This document shows positions 37,885 through 49,672 of a stretch of DNA of 64,000 bases, in pieces (position 1 is the stretch's first letter; every line of letters starts with the position of its first letter). Origin of the DNA: Asterias rubens (lineage: Eukaryota; Echinodermata; Asteroidea; Forcipulatida; Asteriidae); the NCBI RefSeq assembly GCF_902459465.1, contig NC_047068.1, positions 11,904,001 through 11,968,000 on the forward strand, in the 5' to 3' direction. The notes below the pieces were generated by a model, which saw only the letters and a list, made by a program, of their open reading frames with translations, did no database searches and was not told where the DNA came from. Made by a program: the position numbers and the translations under genes.

Positions 37885-38045
37885 CCAAAATAACTGTTAG
37901 CATAAAACATTAATGTTGTAACGAGTAATGGGGAGCTGTTGATAGTATACAACACTGTGAGAAACGGTTCCCTCTGAAGTAACATAGTTTTGGAGAAAGA
38001 AGAACTTTTTCCGCGAATTTGATTTCGAGACCTCAGAATTAGAAT
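37885..38045. mobile_element. TTAA MITE family A fragment
   Basis: CCCAAAATAACTGTTAGCAT to GATTTCGAGACCTCAGAATT; both ends missing. Confidence 0.7.
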
Positions 38046-38345
38046 ACGTGGGGTGGTGGTGGTGGTTCTGTGTGTGGGTTTGTATGTGGGTCATTCCATG
38101 TCAGACCAACACACTTTTTTTACCTCATGTCTTCCGATTTTAATAACCATGTCAATTTTCATCACACATATGCAAATTTGGTATCAAAATGATGAGAATG
38201 GCATGCTGAAATAAATTTTTTTGTCAAACATTTTCTGAAATGTTAGTCACTGTAATCTTTAATATGTTATCGTGACCTTTGACCCAGTTTTTTAAATAAT
38301 GTATCATTCCAAAAATCAACGAAACAAAAATCATTTGATGTAGCA

Positions 38346-38948
38346 TGTCCTCCAGTGAACTCTCATAAAGTTGCACAGAAAGCAAGTCGTACACTAGGTC
38401 TCCTGAGAAGAACGTTATCGCCTTGTTCCCAACAGGTTAAGTCAAGAGCCTACACAGCACTAGTTCGTCCACAAATCGAGTATGCAAGTGAAGTTTGGAA
38501 ACCCAACACTGTTACCGACATAAACCATCTTGAACAGATTCAAAAGAGAGCAGCCAGATTCGTCTTCTCTGACTATCGTACAACTACTCATGTTACACCG
38601 CTTGTAGAACAATTAAATTGGGATCTACTTCACACTCGCCGTCTGATTCAACCATGCACACTGTACTACAAAATTCACTACAACCTAGTCAATATTACAT
38701 TCCCACAGTGCTTTCAACATGCTACTCATATCTCACAACGAGTCGATCACCCACTCAAATACACCTCCTTAACAATTCCAACCATTAATGTATACAAATA
38801 TGCCTTCTTTCCAAGGGCTATGTCAGTTTGGAACAGGCTCTCACCATCTGCTGTCCTACACATAACTCCATCCATACAGGTCTTCCAAACATCAGCCATC
38901 TCTGCCATCAGAGCAATGCAGCCTCTGCATGGCAATATTGTCCTTTAA
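38346..38948 (+). pseudogene. LINE (CR1/jockey-group) reverse transcriptase C-terminus, 5'-truncated
   Basis: An open frame of about 197 codons: RTLGLLRRTLSPCSQQVKSR, ALVRPQIEYASEVWKP, EQIQKRAARFVFSDY and SVWNRLSPSAV. This is the thumb/C-terminal region that follows the polymerase motifs; the catalytic FADD part is absent. The frame is intact to its stop, so it is a fairly recent 5'-truncated insertion. 3' tail to about 39.1 kb. Confidence 0.88.
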
Positions 38949-39423
38949 ATTCTTTCCCTCTTTTCCTGCACCTGTAAAAAGTGCACCTTTAATCTTTTCT
39001 TTTGGCACCTTATCCACCTAGCTGTTGACGTCACTTTCCCACCATCCCAGTTTAGCCCAAATGGGGCTGTTAAGGGATTAAAGTACCAAGTAAACCCAAC
39101 CTGTCTTTGTTCACACTAACATTAAAATTACATTGACAAAAACAGTTTCCCTTGATGTATTCTGATGGATATTTGAAATATATATATAAACATTTATTTG
39201 TTTGAAACATGAAATGCAACAGTTTAACAGTTTAACAACAAGTTAATAATTATACTATCCCTCCCCTTGTTTTCATATTCGACAACAAAATGTTACAAAA
39301 TATCGGCATATTTTTTAAATCGAAACCATTTCAGGCATTTAAATGTTTAACTTCCATATTCCACAAAATAGGCAAAGCTTTGAGCGAGAAAAAGAAGCTA
39401 AGCATAAGCTACAATCTACCAAC

Positions 39424-39632
39424 CCTGTGCCCAATTTCATAGAGCTGCTTAAGCAGAAAATTGCTCAACAATTTACTGCTTAGCGGAAATAAGCAGGATA
39501 CCAGAAACAAATTGTACGCATGACATGATACTATATATGGCTGGTAACCTTATTCTGGTAAGTAACAATTTGTTGCTCGGTCAGCTACTTTTTCTGCCTT
39601 AAAATAAGCAGCTCTATGAAGTCGGGCCCTGA
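39424..39632. mobile_element. Foldback MITE, GCCCAATTTCATAG family
   Basis: GTGCCCAATTTCATAGAGCT at the left against AGCTCTATGAAGTCGGGCCC at the right; internal AAGCAG arms. Related to 47.36-47.64 kb. It lies 29 bases beyond the COMT stop, on the 3' side of the gene. Confidence 0.75.
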
Positions 39633-39660
39633 TTGGTCAATCCTTGATCTGTTTCCTTGA

Positions 39661-39969
39661 CTACCCAAGATAAACAGATTTTGCCAGACCATCTTCACGA
39701 CCAGAGTATAAGGTGGAATCTATGACCTCAGTGTCATACTTCTCTGATCCTTTCACATATTCCAGATACTCAGGAGCGCCTGGGTAGATGACATTATCGG
39801 CTAAGATGACCGTGCCCTTCCTAAGGAGCCCATGGGTCTCAAGAAGCTGGATGTCCCGTACGTATAAGTTCTTCCAGTGGTCGATAAAGACGAAGTCCAG
39901 GGTATCAACGGAGTAATCGCTTTGGAGGCTTGGGATTACCTCATCTGACTGTTTATTGATAATTTTAAT
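39661..39969 (-). CDS. COMT: COMT exon 3 (metal-binding and catalytic residues)
   Basis: 102 codons plus TAG at 39661-39663. It contains VDTLDFVFIDHWKNLYVRDI, HGLLRKGTVILADNVIYPGA and SGREDGLAKSVYLG. Acceptor TCACACAG. Confidence 0.96.
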   Translation of the reverse strand: MKIINKQSDEVIPSLQSDYSVDTLDFVFIDHWKNLYVRDIQLLETHGLLRKGTVILADNVIYPGAPEYLEYVKGSEKYDTEVIDSTLYSGREDGLAKSVYLG

Positions 39970-42900
39970 CTGTGTGATATAATAAATTAATAGATTTTAT
40001 ACAAAATGAAGTGGAAGTGTCGTGGAATCCAAACTCTGGTGATTCTGATCAGCAGAGTGTGCGTTCGAATCCATAGCCGTGACACTCCTTAAGCAATTCA
40101 GACACTTAAACACTCCTTCAAATTTAGGAACCATTGCTTCGTCCTTCGGATGGGACGTAAAGCCGTTGGTCCCATGTGTTGTGCAACGTATTTAAAAGAA
40201 CCCAGTGCACTTTATCGAAAAGAGAAGGGGTTCGCCCCGGTGTTCCTGGCTGCGGCTGCTGTATGCGCAATCCTTGTAAAGCCTTAGGTGCTACATAATT
40301 GGTGCTCAGAATTCATCACTTCAATACTCAGCCTTTCTGAAAGTTTGTATATACTCAGCGCCTTGAGTACCTTGTTTGGTAGATACATGCGCTTTATAAA
40401 TCTTCGATATTATATTCGTTTACATGATGTAATGCTATGAAGTTTGACAGTATAGGCACATTGCAACATTTCTTATTTATACTTTCAATGTTACTGACGT
40501 CAGAGCAATTTTTATTTGAAAAGGACACAACATTTTTTGAGAGAATTAGCAGCAATCCGTAGTATTTGTTACCGCGTGAGAGCGCTCCAAACATTTGTGT
40601 CGACGCTTCCGGGGAGCATTTTTTTTTTCTGCACATTAAAAATTGCAATCCTAAAAGAGTGCTCTTAATCGATTTAGGAAAAAGCACTACGACAGTGGCA
40701 ATTTCGGAGTACAGAAAAAATACTTCCGGGTGCATCACACAAATTAGGCCAACATTTACGTACTTGTCATAACTTTTTGGACAATAACGTTCATGGAGGT
40801 CATGCAATTAATAGACTACGTGTCACAACCTGTAGCAGGGGGGATGGGGGGCTCAACTATTGCGGAGACTTGATAAATTTAGGCTTTATGATTCTATTTG
40901 GTCGGTCACACAAATCATAATCATTGTAGGCCTATGCGACTTTTTTGTCAGCTCTACAAATTCTGTATAACACCTTGTAAACAGAAGAATGCCGAATGAT
41001 TTGGTGATGAATGTAAATATTGGACGAATTAGTGAAATCGAATCCTTTAAAGGCAGTGGACACTATTGGTAATTGTCAAAGAATAGCCTTCACAGTTGGT
41101 GTATCTCAACATATGCATCAAATAACGAACCTGTGAAAATTTGAGCTCAATCGGTCATCGAACTTGCGAGATATGAATGAAAGAAAAAAACACCCTTGTC
41201 ACACGAAGGTGTGTGCGTTTAGATGGCTGATTTCGAGACCTCAAGTTCTAAAAATGAGGTCTCGAAATCAAATTCGTGGAAAATTACTTCTTCCTCGAAA
41301 ACTATGGCACTTCAGAGGGAGCCGTATCTCACAGTGTGTTATACCATCAACCTCTCCCCAATACTCGTCACCAAGAAAGGTTTTATGTTCCATAATTATT
41401 TTGAGTAATTACCAATAGTGTCCACTGCCTTTAAAGTGTCATCAAACTGAGTAAGTCCATCTAATTTTTACTACTGTGGTTTCCGTCAAACCCTACCTTT
41501 TCGCTCACATCAGCTCCCGCTAGTTGGATGAATTTTTCTGCAACTTCTACAATTCCTTTTGAAGGTTCGACGGTGAGGAAGCGGCTTCCTTTAGGCAAGA
41601 CACTCGCCATGAGAACGGCCGAATAGCCGCAGTAAGTACCCAACTCCAAACATGTCATTGGAGCTAGGTCCTTGATAATCTTACGAACGATCGCACCTGT
41701 TGAATCAATTAAGTTGAGATCTTCATTTTCTCTGGTAAAATGACTTCCCAAGGGGTGGCAGAGGTTTCCCTGATTTTGTTTTGTTTACAATTCTGCCGGG
41801 CGATTCAATCTTAATTTTTGGATCGCCCAAAGTTTTCTTTTTTACTATAGCCCGCATGTATTGCTGTGTGTGGTTTCCCCTCTTGTGCGCCTTAAAAACA
41901 GTGGACACAATTGGTAATTGTCAAAGACTAGCCTTCACAGTTTATGTATCTCAACATATGTATAACATAACAAACCTGTGAACATTTGAGCTCATTCGGT
42001 AATCGATCTTGCAGAATAATAATGAAAGAAAAAAACACCCTTGTCACATGAAGTTGTGTGCGTTTAGATGGTTGATTTCGAGACCTCAAATTCTAAACTT
42101 GAGGTCTCGAAATCAAATTCGTGGAAAATTATTTCTTTCTCGAAAGCTACGTCACTTCAGAGGGAGCCGTTTCTCACAATGTTTTATACCATCAACCTCT
42201 CCCCATTACTTGTCACCAAGAAACGTTTTATGCTAATAATTGTTTTGTGAAATTACCAATAGTGTCCACTGCCTTTAAGCACCTCATTTTGGTGGATTTT
42301 GGCACCCTTTAAGTATTCTTTATTATTACCACTATTATTATTGACACACATAATTTTCAAAACGTAAAAGAAAGAACTAATACAAATGGAAGTGAAGTCG
42401 TCAAAATTGCCTTTTTTACGATTTTAGGTGTTTATCTTAATTTCTACTCTAAACTATATCATTTCAATCATAACTTTTTTTAACGAACTCTTGATTTGAG
42501 GATCGGTTGTTTCAACTTCGTTTGCAACAAAATATTCCTGTTAAAAATGAGCTTTACCCCGCATCGCCCCCTGTCAGCCAAAAACCCTGGGTGAGACAGA
42601 GACAAACAAAGAGAGGTATATAGACAACAAAATTACGCTGGACAGAATAATAGGCACAGCCAAAATGCCATAAATTTTGTGACTGGTATCCTCCTAATTA
42701 TTTGCTTAGAAGACAAACCTGACCAATAGTTTTTAGAGTGCGAGTTCCATCACGTTTGGTCAGATTAGAAGGAATTAGTATACACATAGTGACTGGCAAT
42801 TGAGGTAGCCGCGGGACTTTGAGTGGCCAGAAAAGGGACCTGTTCCAGAGGCCGTTTCATAACACAAGTCGGGCTTAAAATGTGAAATAAAAAAAGACAT

Positions 42901-43715
42901 CTCGAAAAAGAAAACAAAAGCAAGTTTTTTCAGTTGCTGCTCACGGTTCACATCAAGAGAGGGCGCTGTAACCAGTCACTAATTTAAAAGACTAATGCCC
43001 GATGGGTACTTTTCCCGCAAAACAAGCGCGCGATCACTAGACTGTAGGGAGGCTTAGCTGCACGTAGCGAGCAAAAACGTGAACCTGAACGTCAGAAAAT
43101 TGTGCCTTTTCTACGTGACGTCGCCACTTCGGGCTTATGGCATGCTCACGTATGACGTCTGCACGTACGTAACTGACGTGACAAGTGGTAACTTCAAGTG
43201 CTTAAACGTGAGATTTTTGCAACAAAATGTTCTCAAGTTCCCGTTTATGCTAAACCTCCCTCATATTATTAGTTCACACGTAACCGCGTTTTAGCCAAAC
43301 AGAATACAGACCAAGCAAGAGGTGTGTTATAAAAAATAAATAGTAAACTTGTGTGTACAACCATGTGAAAAATCTCTTTTGTGTTGGCTCTGAAAAAACG
43401 TTTCGACCAGTACACTCCCACAAAAGAGATTTTCACATGGTTGTACTTATTTCCTCTTTTTTGCCCACACCACGCAAGTTTCAAACAATATTTAAGTTTG
43501 GTCAGAATTTTAAGATTCTGATGTCTACCTTTTTTGTCGCCAACATGCATCATCTTAGTGTCAAACTCGTAGCAATACTGGTCTGCTATATCAAGCAAGT
43601 TTGCTGGAGCCCCTTGCTCTACACGCTCAGTCACGTACTCCAACATCTTTCTTCCCTTGTTGACCATTTTAAGAGCGAAGTCGGGAGAGGATCCTTTCTG
43701 TGTATTCGTAGCCAT
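39661..43715 (-). CDS. COMT: Catechol O-methyltransferase, whole gene (3 coding exons, 231 aa)
   Basis: SAM-dependent Mg2+ enzyme that methylates catechols such as catecholamines. Exons 43529-43715, 41497-41696 and 39661-39969 join in phase (1, then 0). The protein is 231 aa with no membrane anchor, close to soluble human COMT (221 aa). Motifs in order: VGDKKG; LELGTYCGYSAV (SAM loop); VFIDHWKNLY (metal Asp and catalytic Lys); LADNVIYPG (metal Asp-Asn); GREDGLAKSVYLG at the C-terminus. Both introns carry mobile elements (TTAA MITEs at 41.0 and 41.9 kb, a SINE at 40.0 kb, a hammerhead-like relic at 43.4 kb). A possible AATAAA lies at 39193-39198. Confidence 0.96.
40020..40430 (+). mobile_element. 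SINE with tRNA-like head, conserved centre and LINE tail
   Basis: Head GATTCTGATCAGCAGAG and GTGTGCGTTCGAATCC; centre CCTTCGGATGGGACGTAAAG and CGTTGGTCCCATGTG, AAAAGAACCCAGTGCAC; tail GCGCCTTGAGTACC then GCGCTTTATAAATC. The modular head-centre-tail plan is that of broadly conserved metazoan SINEs. Intron 2 of COMT, antisense. Confidence 0.75.
41047..41434. mobile_element. TTAA MITE family A, full length
   Basis: TTAA-AGGCAGTGGACACTATTGG and CCAATAGTGTCCACTGCCT-TTAA; nearly intact. COMT intron 2, 63 bases from exon 2. Confidence 0.92.
41497..41696 (-). CDS. COMT: COMT exon 2 (SAM-binding motif)
   Basis: 66 codons after completing a Gly codon. It contains APMTCLELGTYCGYSAVLMA, FLTVEPSKG and FIQLAGADVSEK. 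Acceptor CAACAG, donor AAG/GTAGGG, phase 0. Confidence 0.95.
41892..42278. mobile_element. TTAA MITE family A, full length
   Basis: TTAA-AAACAGTGGACACAATTGG and CCAATAGTGTCCACTGCCT-TTAA. COMT intron 1; same orientation as the copy 0.45 kb away. Confidence 0.9.
42279..43340. other. COMT intron 1 sequence without recognised features
   Basis: No gene or clear repeat seen. Confidence 0.45.
43345..43500 (-). mobile_element. Retrozyme-like relic with half hammerhead, COMT intron
   Basis: The minus strand has GTACTGGTCGAAACGTT (stem II 3' half, GAAAC, GTT), with flanks CCATGTGAAAAATCTCTTTT and its inverted copy AAAAGAGATTTTCACATGG. ACCACGCAAGTTTCAAAC matches the family's 3' landmark. The CUGA core half is missing. 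Sense with COMT. Confidence 0.45.
43529..43715 (-). CDS. COMT: COMT exon 1
   Basis: Residues 1-62 plus one base. It starts MATNTQKGSSPDFALKM and ends HVGDKKG across the junction. Donor AAAAAAG/GTAGAC, phase 1. The helix with ANLLDIADQYCYEFD matches the COMT N-terminal helices. The start context is GCA before and G after. Confidence 0.94.
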
Positions 43716-43777
43716 TGCTTCTAATTAATGTTCGAGTGACGAGTCTGTGAACAACACGGTCAAAAACATGTAGTTCA

Positions 43778-43975
43778 TTAAAGGCACTGGACACTAATGG
43801 CAATGACTCAAAATAGTTGTTAGCATAAAAACTTACTTGGTAACAAGCAATGGAGAGTTGTTGATAGTATAAATTATTGTGAAAAACGGCTTCTTTTTAA
43901 GTAACATAGTTTTCGAGAAAGAAGTAATTTTCCACGAATTTGATTTCGAGACCTCCAAATTAGATTATAAAAGGA
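43778..43975. mobile_element. TTAA MITE family A, left half
   Basis: TTAA-AGGCACTGGACACTAATGG to GATTTCGAGACCTCC. It sits 63 bases upstream of the COMT start codon. Confidence 0.78.
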
Positions 43976-44840
43976 GTAACTTTGTAAGGGAAGACTTTGT
44001 ACTCAGAATGTACACAGTGTGTCAATGACTGGAAATATTATTATACTACGAAATATACTTGTGATGGCAAATGTATGGAAGAGGTTACCAGCACATGACA
44101 CCCTTGCCCAGATCCTCAGCATCTTGCTGTCCATAAACAAATGTATTATAAAAATAAACAATACACAATAAAGATCGCGAATGCACAAAAACAACCAGTA
44201 TAGATTGAGTGCATGGATGAGGTCAGGGTGGAGCCTTGTGTCCTTGTCTTTTCTTAGTCATTGCGTGTCAAAATGAAATATACAAAGGCAATAGCTTAAT
44301 CTTTTCCCCATCTAAATTGGCTAGCAATACACTCGATATTATCTTTGACACTTCTATACATTGTATTACTTTTTTTTTTTAAATAATACAAAGTTCTTAT
44401 AAAGCGCACATATCCTAGTCCATTTTTGAGTAAAATTCATTCAATTTCAATGTGCTGCCGTGACCCATGTCGGCGCGGCCATGCTAGGGTGGAATGCACT
44501 GTGTAAATGAATCGGTCTATTACTAATACCCCATTCACAAAGCCATACGACCTGACGAAGACCACCAATCACCCCGATCTAAAAAAAAAAGAACATCAAG
44601 TTGGGGCACATGTTGCTGTCAAAATCGAGCAAATTGGCAAATTAAAGACTCCACCAGAATTGTACTGTAAAATACCGACTAGTAAAATTAATGTTTGTAG
44701 TGATTTCTTACCCTGTAACGGAGGTAGGCCTACAGGAAATACATATAATTTTACTGACTGTTCAGCAGAGACATAGAAATTACTGTGAATAAAATCTATA
44801 CATACGAATAACTTTAGTAGCTTAACCACAGAGCTGGCAT

Positions 44841-45217
44841 AAAGTACACATATAATTGGTAATTGTCAAAGACCAGTCTTCTCATTTGGTGTATCTCAAC
44901 ATGTGCATAAAATAACAAACCTGTGAAAATTTGAGCTCAATTGGTCGTCGAAGTTGCGAGATAAAGAAACAAAAAACACCCTTGTCACATGAAGTCGTGT
45001 GATTTAAGATGGTTGATTTCGAGACCTCAAATTCAAAATCTGAGGTCTCGAAATCAAATTCGTGGAAAGTTATTTCTTTCTCGAAAAATGTTACTTCAGA
45101 CAGAGCCGTTTCTCACAACGTTTTACATTATCAACCTTTCTCCATTACTCGTCACCAAGAAAGGTTCTATGCTAATAATTATTTTGAGTAATTACTAGTA
45201 GTATCCACTGCCTTTAA
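44841..45217. mobile_element. TTAA MITE family A, left tip eroded
   Basis: Left ATATAATTGGTAATTG, central hairpin, right TAGTATCCACTGCCT-TTAA. Confidence 0.82.
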
Positions 45218-45501
45218 ACAATGGAACAATTCGTGAGTATACAAAGCAAAACATGACCAGCAAGCTTACACTGTGAGGTTAATTGATGCACTGAGCGGCT
45301 ATAATATAAACCAGTGAAGCACAAAGCCTTGACCCTGTGAAACGGTGATTTCTTTTGTCGGTGTCTTTATAGGAAATGGGAACAAAACACATTTGCTTCT
45401 CTTCTTTTCCTACATGTTAATGTAATTTAAATTATTTACTTATTTTTCAAAAACCAGAGCAAGTTTTAATTTGTCCTAGTTACGGGGGCGGGGGTGTTAC
45501 A

Positions 45502-47036
45502 GTGTATGTTTAACTGAGCAATGTTATCACACTTTGTATTGAATGATGTTGACACGAAACAAATGAATCTTTAATGACAAATGAAACTTATATGCTAAGA
45601 CAAAAGCTATGCTAATGCTAAAATACACAGGCAGGATGTCAAACAAGTGTACAACCTTTACACAGGTGCGAAAGGACAGATGCACATTCCACAACTACAC
45701 AAAAATATATTGCCTTAAAAAAGGTTCCGGGATCTGGCCGGTACTTACCAAAAGAATAGAGTGCTCCCTTTATAACATAGTCGTGAAATTATACAAAACC
45801 CCTTTCCACAAATTTGCAGTTCAACAGTATGATGAAATAACCACACCCACACAGTCACCACCAGTCTTCCATCAAGTTCACGTGACAAAGTCGTGCACAA
45901 AAACAAACACGAGGGATCGGTTCACGTTCCAATCTAAAAATGCCCGCTAGTCAATAAATAGATCAAAGTTCAAGTGGAGTATTAGCGCCCTCATTTGCTA
46001 GCAACCCGAAACCGTTCTAAGCCACGTTAGACTTGCACTAGTGCCCTGTCTTTAAACCGCAAGATACAGACAGGTTGCTTTTTCAGAGCCAGTGATTTCG
46101 TTGGATGGATATGTACTGATGTCATTGGATAAACGTGTAGTGACGTAAGTTTTCTATGTGTTTTGATTGGTCCGAGGTGACGCTTGGCATCTGCACTTGC
46201 GGCCTCCTCATATATTTATCTTTCTATCTATATATCCCAGGCACTAGACCAAGACGCTGAACAAATAGAGAATTATCAATTTTAATTATCATGTTCAAAA
46301 TGAAAAATAAATGTGAATTGAATTGAATACAGTGAATGTTTAACTGAGCAATGTTATCACACTTTGTATTGAATGATGTTGACACGAAACAAATGAATTT
46401 TTAATGACAAATGAAACTTATATGCTAAGATAAAAGCTATGCTAATGCTAAAATACACAGGCAGGATGTCAAACAAGTGTACACCCTTTACACAGGTGCG
46501 AAAGGACAGATGCACATTCCACAACTACACAAAAATAACTTGCCTTAAAAAAAGGTTCCGGGATCTGGCCGGTACTTACCAAAAGAATAGAGTGCTCCCT
46601 TTATAACGAAGTTGTGAAATTATACAAAACCCCTTTCCACAAATTTGCAGTTCAACAGTATGATGAAATAACCACACCCACACAGTCACCACCAGTCTTC
46701 CATCTTAGTTCACGTGACAAAGTCGTGCAAAAACAAACACGAGGGATCGGTTCACGTTTCAATCTAAAAATGCTCGCTAGTCAATAAATAGATCAAAGTT
46801 CGAGTGGAGTATTAGCGCCCTCATTTGCTAGCAACCCGAAATGGTTCTAAGCCACGTTAGACTTGCACTAGTGCCCTGTCTTTAAACCGCACGATAAAGA
46901 CAGGTTGCTTTTTCAGAGCCAGTGATTTCGTTGGATGTACTGATGTCAGTGGATAAACGTGTAGTGACCTAAGTTTTCTATGTGTTTTGATTGATCCGAG
47001 GTGACGCTTATTGGCATCTGCACTTGCGGCCTCCTG
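45502..47036. repeat. Tandem segmental duplication, two ~710-bp copies
   Basis: Copy 1 about 45502-46211, copy 2 about 46326-47036, offset 824 bases, very similar (few substitutions and small indels). Shared blocks include TAACTGAGCAATGTTATCAC, GGGATCTGGCCGGTACTTAC and GCCACGTTAGACTTGCAC. Each copy has on the minus strand TATAAAGGGAGCAC followed by GTAAGTACCGG. It lies 1.8-3.3 kb upstream of the COMT start. Confidence 0.93.
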
Positions 47037-47044
47037 CGTATGAA

Positions 47045-47805
47045 TCAATGGGTGCGTTCGTTTTAGCTTCCCTGGATCGACCCTGGACCTGCCCCCGGTC
47101 ATAGATATAGAATAATATAACACCTAGATCGGCTGCGCGTACGTACATACGCGGGTTCTGGCATGGGGGCAGTCATTCGCCTATCTTCAACGTTCATCTT
47201 CTACCAGTACGTGACTTTTAGCGCATCCATAGTGGTTTAAGGCCTATCTCCAATGTTCATTTTCTGTGCGTTACCACCAGCACGGGACTTTTTAGTACTT
47301 TATTCTATTTCTATGCCCCCGGTGCGTTCGAATAGCTTTGACGTCACTCCAGGGGCTCACCCAGGGCCCAATTTCATAGCGCTGCTTAGCGGCCGATTTT
47401 GTGCTTACTTTGCAATTTCTATTTCATAGCGCTGCTAACCGTAAGCACACGAAAAGGCATGCTAACCTTCCGGTGCTTACCGCACGAAAATAAATGACGT
47501 CACAATGCAAATCCGCGGTAAACACGCAATATGGACGCCCAATTTTTCTGCTAACCTGTGAAATACGCTTAAGCAAATCTGTTACAGTAAGTACGCAAAT
47601 TTGCTTACCGTTAAGCAGCGCTATGAATTGGGCCCAGGTCAGCCCCCAGTGCCCTGCTTGTAGAGTGACACACTCTTGGGGGTGACCCGATGTGCATGAC
47701 AACACCACGAGAGGGCGGGTGTGTTCGTTAGATTAGCTCTTGTCGGGGCTCACCCGAGTGAGCACCGCATGGTTGACCCAGGGAAGCTAATCGAACACAC
47801 CCTAT
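47045..47805. mobile_element. Nested foldback elements
   Basis: Outer arms GGTGCGTTCG...AGCTTCCCTGG (47048) and CCCAGGGAAGCTAATCGAAC (about 47778), plus a second left arm GGTGCGTTCGAATAGCTT (47320). Inside, 47364-47636 is a complete GCCCAATTTCATAGCGCTGC foldback that interrupts the outer element between CTCACCCA and GGTCAGCC. Confidence 0.65.
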
Positions 47806-47811
47806 GTGTAA

Positions 47812-47939
47812 GGCCGTGTCCGAATTGGCGACTTTGGCTACAGCTACGGCTAGATCAGCGCGTCTGTCAGTGTTGAAGAATAGCAGACGCGCGCGCCCTA
47901 GCCGTAGCTGTAGCCGAAGTCGCCAATTCGGACACGGCT
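47812..47939. mobile_element. 128-bp near-perfect palindromic MITE with TAA flanks
   Basis: GGCCGTGTCCGAATTGGCGA and CTTTGGCTACAGCTACGGCT pair with CCGTAGCTGTAGCCGAAG and TCGCCAATTCGGACACGG. TAA on both sides suits a PIF/Harbinger-type MITE. Confidence 0.82.
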
Positions 47940-47944
47940 TAAGA

Positions 47945-49200
47945 TGCCAATAAAATGCCCGGGGATTAACCTAGGCTAGGTTAGAGGTCAACTCTCTTAC
48001 AATATTCACAAGCCTCGAAGTGTGACATCAGAGGTTCAGGCTAAAGCAGCGTCATCTTTACAACAAAACGTTTTAGAAAAGGAGTATCTGGCACCGGTTT
48101 CCTCTAATCAGTATGGAAGTACGAGTATAAGTAAACATGGAGGTAGACACCGCCATTTTGTGACTTGTTGAATTAATTTGGTGTTCCTAATGATCTCATC
48201 ACCATTGGACATTATGTCCAGAAAGTAAAAACCATAATTCTGATTTACCTAGAAGAATGAATAATGTTTACGTAGCAAAAGTATGGGCAATTTATTATAT
48301 TATGCGAAGATTAAAAACTGTCGTTTTATACACACAGTTTCCCATGCGCTCTCGACTTTCCACTATTTATTGTGGATAGACCTACCCTGCTACATACGAT
48401 TGGATATTGAACGCGCCACTGTGTTCAAAGACTAGTGTCGCACTTGGTGTACCTTCACATATACACAAAAACACCTTTGTTGAACAACGTGTGTGCTTTT
48501 TATGTCTAAAAAGACACATTAAAGATGCTATGTCAGATTTTTGGCCCCAAACATTAAAAAAATAGATTTGTTTGAGTGAATGGTATTTCAAAGAGTATCA
48601 CCCGCTTTTACTTTTAATGGTCAGGAACCATGACAAAAATGTAAAACGTTTCTTATAAAACACATGAGAATCGGTCACGTGATATAATTATTGTCGGGAT
48701 CCCGACAAAAATTTTGAGCACTTTATTTCACTGCTACTAATAATTGGCGGACTTTTTCGAGCAATGGCTCAAATGAAAGCTTGTAACTATCTCGAACCCC
48801 ATCAAAATACAAATTTAATTTTAAATCCAAATGTTTGGGTCAAATCGGCCAAAAAAATCACAAAAACGGCCAAACATCTTTAACAAACTGAGTCCAATGG
48901 ACCAAACTATACCAAGAAGGTCTGCCTCCAAACACGGCTCACCCTTTTTGGTCATGTAGGTAATAATAACCCTATAGAATGCCATGTAAGGTGTGGCGCA
49001 TAAGTTCACATTACGAGAACGAACGAATGAACGCGTGTTCCAATGTGGGATTCCCCCCCCCCCCCCCCAGCCGGCCGGCCCCGGAGATTCGGTCCCCCAT
49101 TAAGGCAAACTGTGTACAAACTTCTTCTGATAGCGCCCTCTTTTTAGTCACCCTCCTACAGCACATGTTCATTTCCCATTGGGGGTCCGAATCTCCGGGA
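47945..49200. other. Intergenic, no gene; weak MITE family A remnant
   Basis: A fragment at about 48428-48520 (CACTTGGTGTACCTTCACAT, CAACGTGTGTGCTTTT) resembles family A. There is a C-tract at 49050-49068. Otherwise nothing supported. Confidence 0.45.
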
Positions 49201-49208
49201 CACCGGTG

Positions 49209-49669
49209 CCGAGTTCGGGCGGTGTGTTCTTGGGTGCTCGAGAACAAGACGGATCGCTGTTCTTGTTTCATCCGCTAAAACGACGATGTGATTAAAGCGC
49301 CACGAAAAGAGGTTCAGTACTGGCTGGTCATGTGAAAACGTGGTTCGTCAGTTAAATAGGATGTTGTTTAACAGTTGGAAACCCGACAGTAGAAAAGAGA
49401 CCACACTTTCATTATTTTCTTTGGGATGACTATTTTAATCAAACTTTCAACTTATCAATATTAACTTTAAACAATCTATTTTAAAGTCATTTTGCCATCT
49501 AATTTACTTATTCTCTTGATGCTGTGCTGTCACTTTGTAAAGTGTTGTTCTCGAAACCCCCGATGAAAGGTGGTGTGTGATCTTGTTCCGAGTGAATCAT
49601 TCTCGATCGTTCGGGCGTGAGAACAGCCCACTCGGGCCAAGAACACACCACCCGAACTCAGTCCGGGTG
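49209..49669. mobile_element. Foldback element, GAGTTCGGGCGGTGTGTTC family
   Basis: CGAGTTCGGGCGGTGTGTTC and TTGG at the left against CCAAGAACACACCACCCGAA at the right. A single diverged arm also occurs at 55,821-55,912. Confidence 0.7.
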
Positions 49670-49672
49670 TTT

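Noticed and set aside
47424..47708. 94-codon minus-strand frame
   Set aside because: It lies across two nested foldback elements and has no recognisable protein features.
49011..49271. Overlapping frames on both strands near the C-tract
   Set aside because: GC-rich foldback arm; no domain, no splice context.
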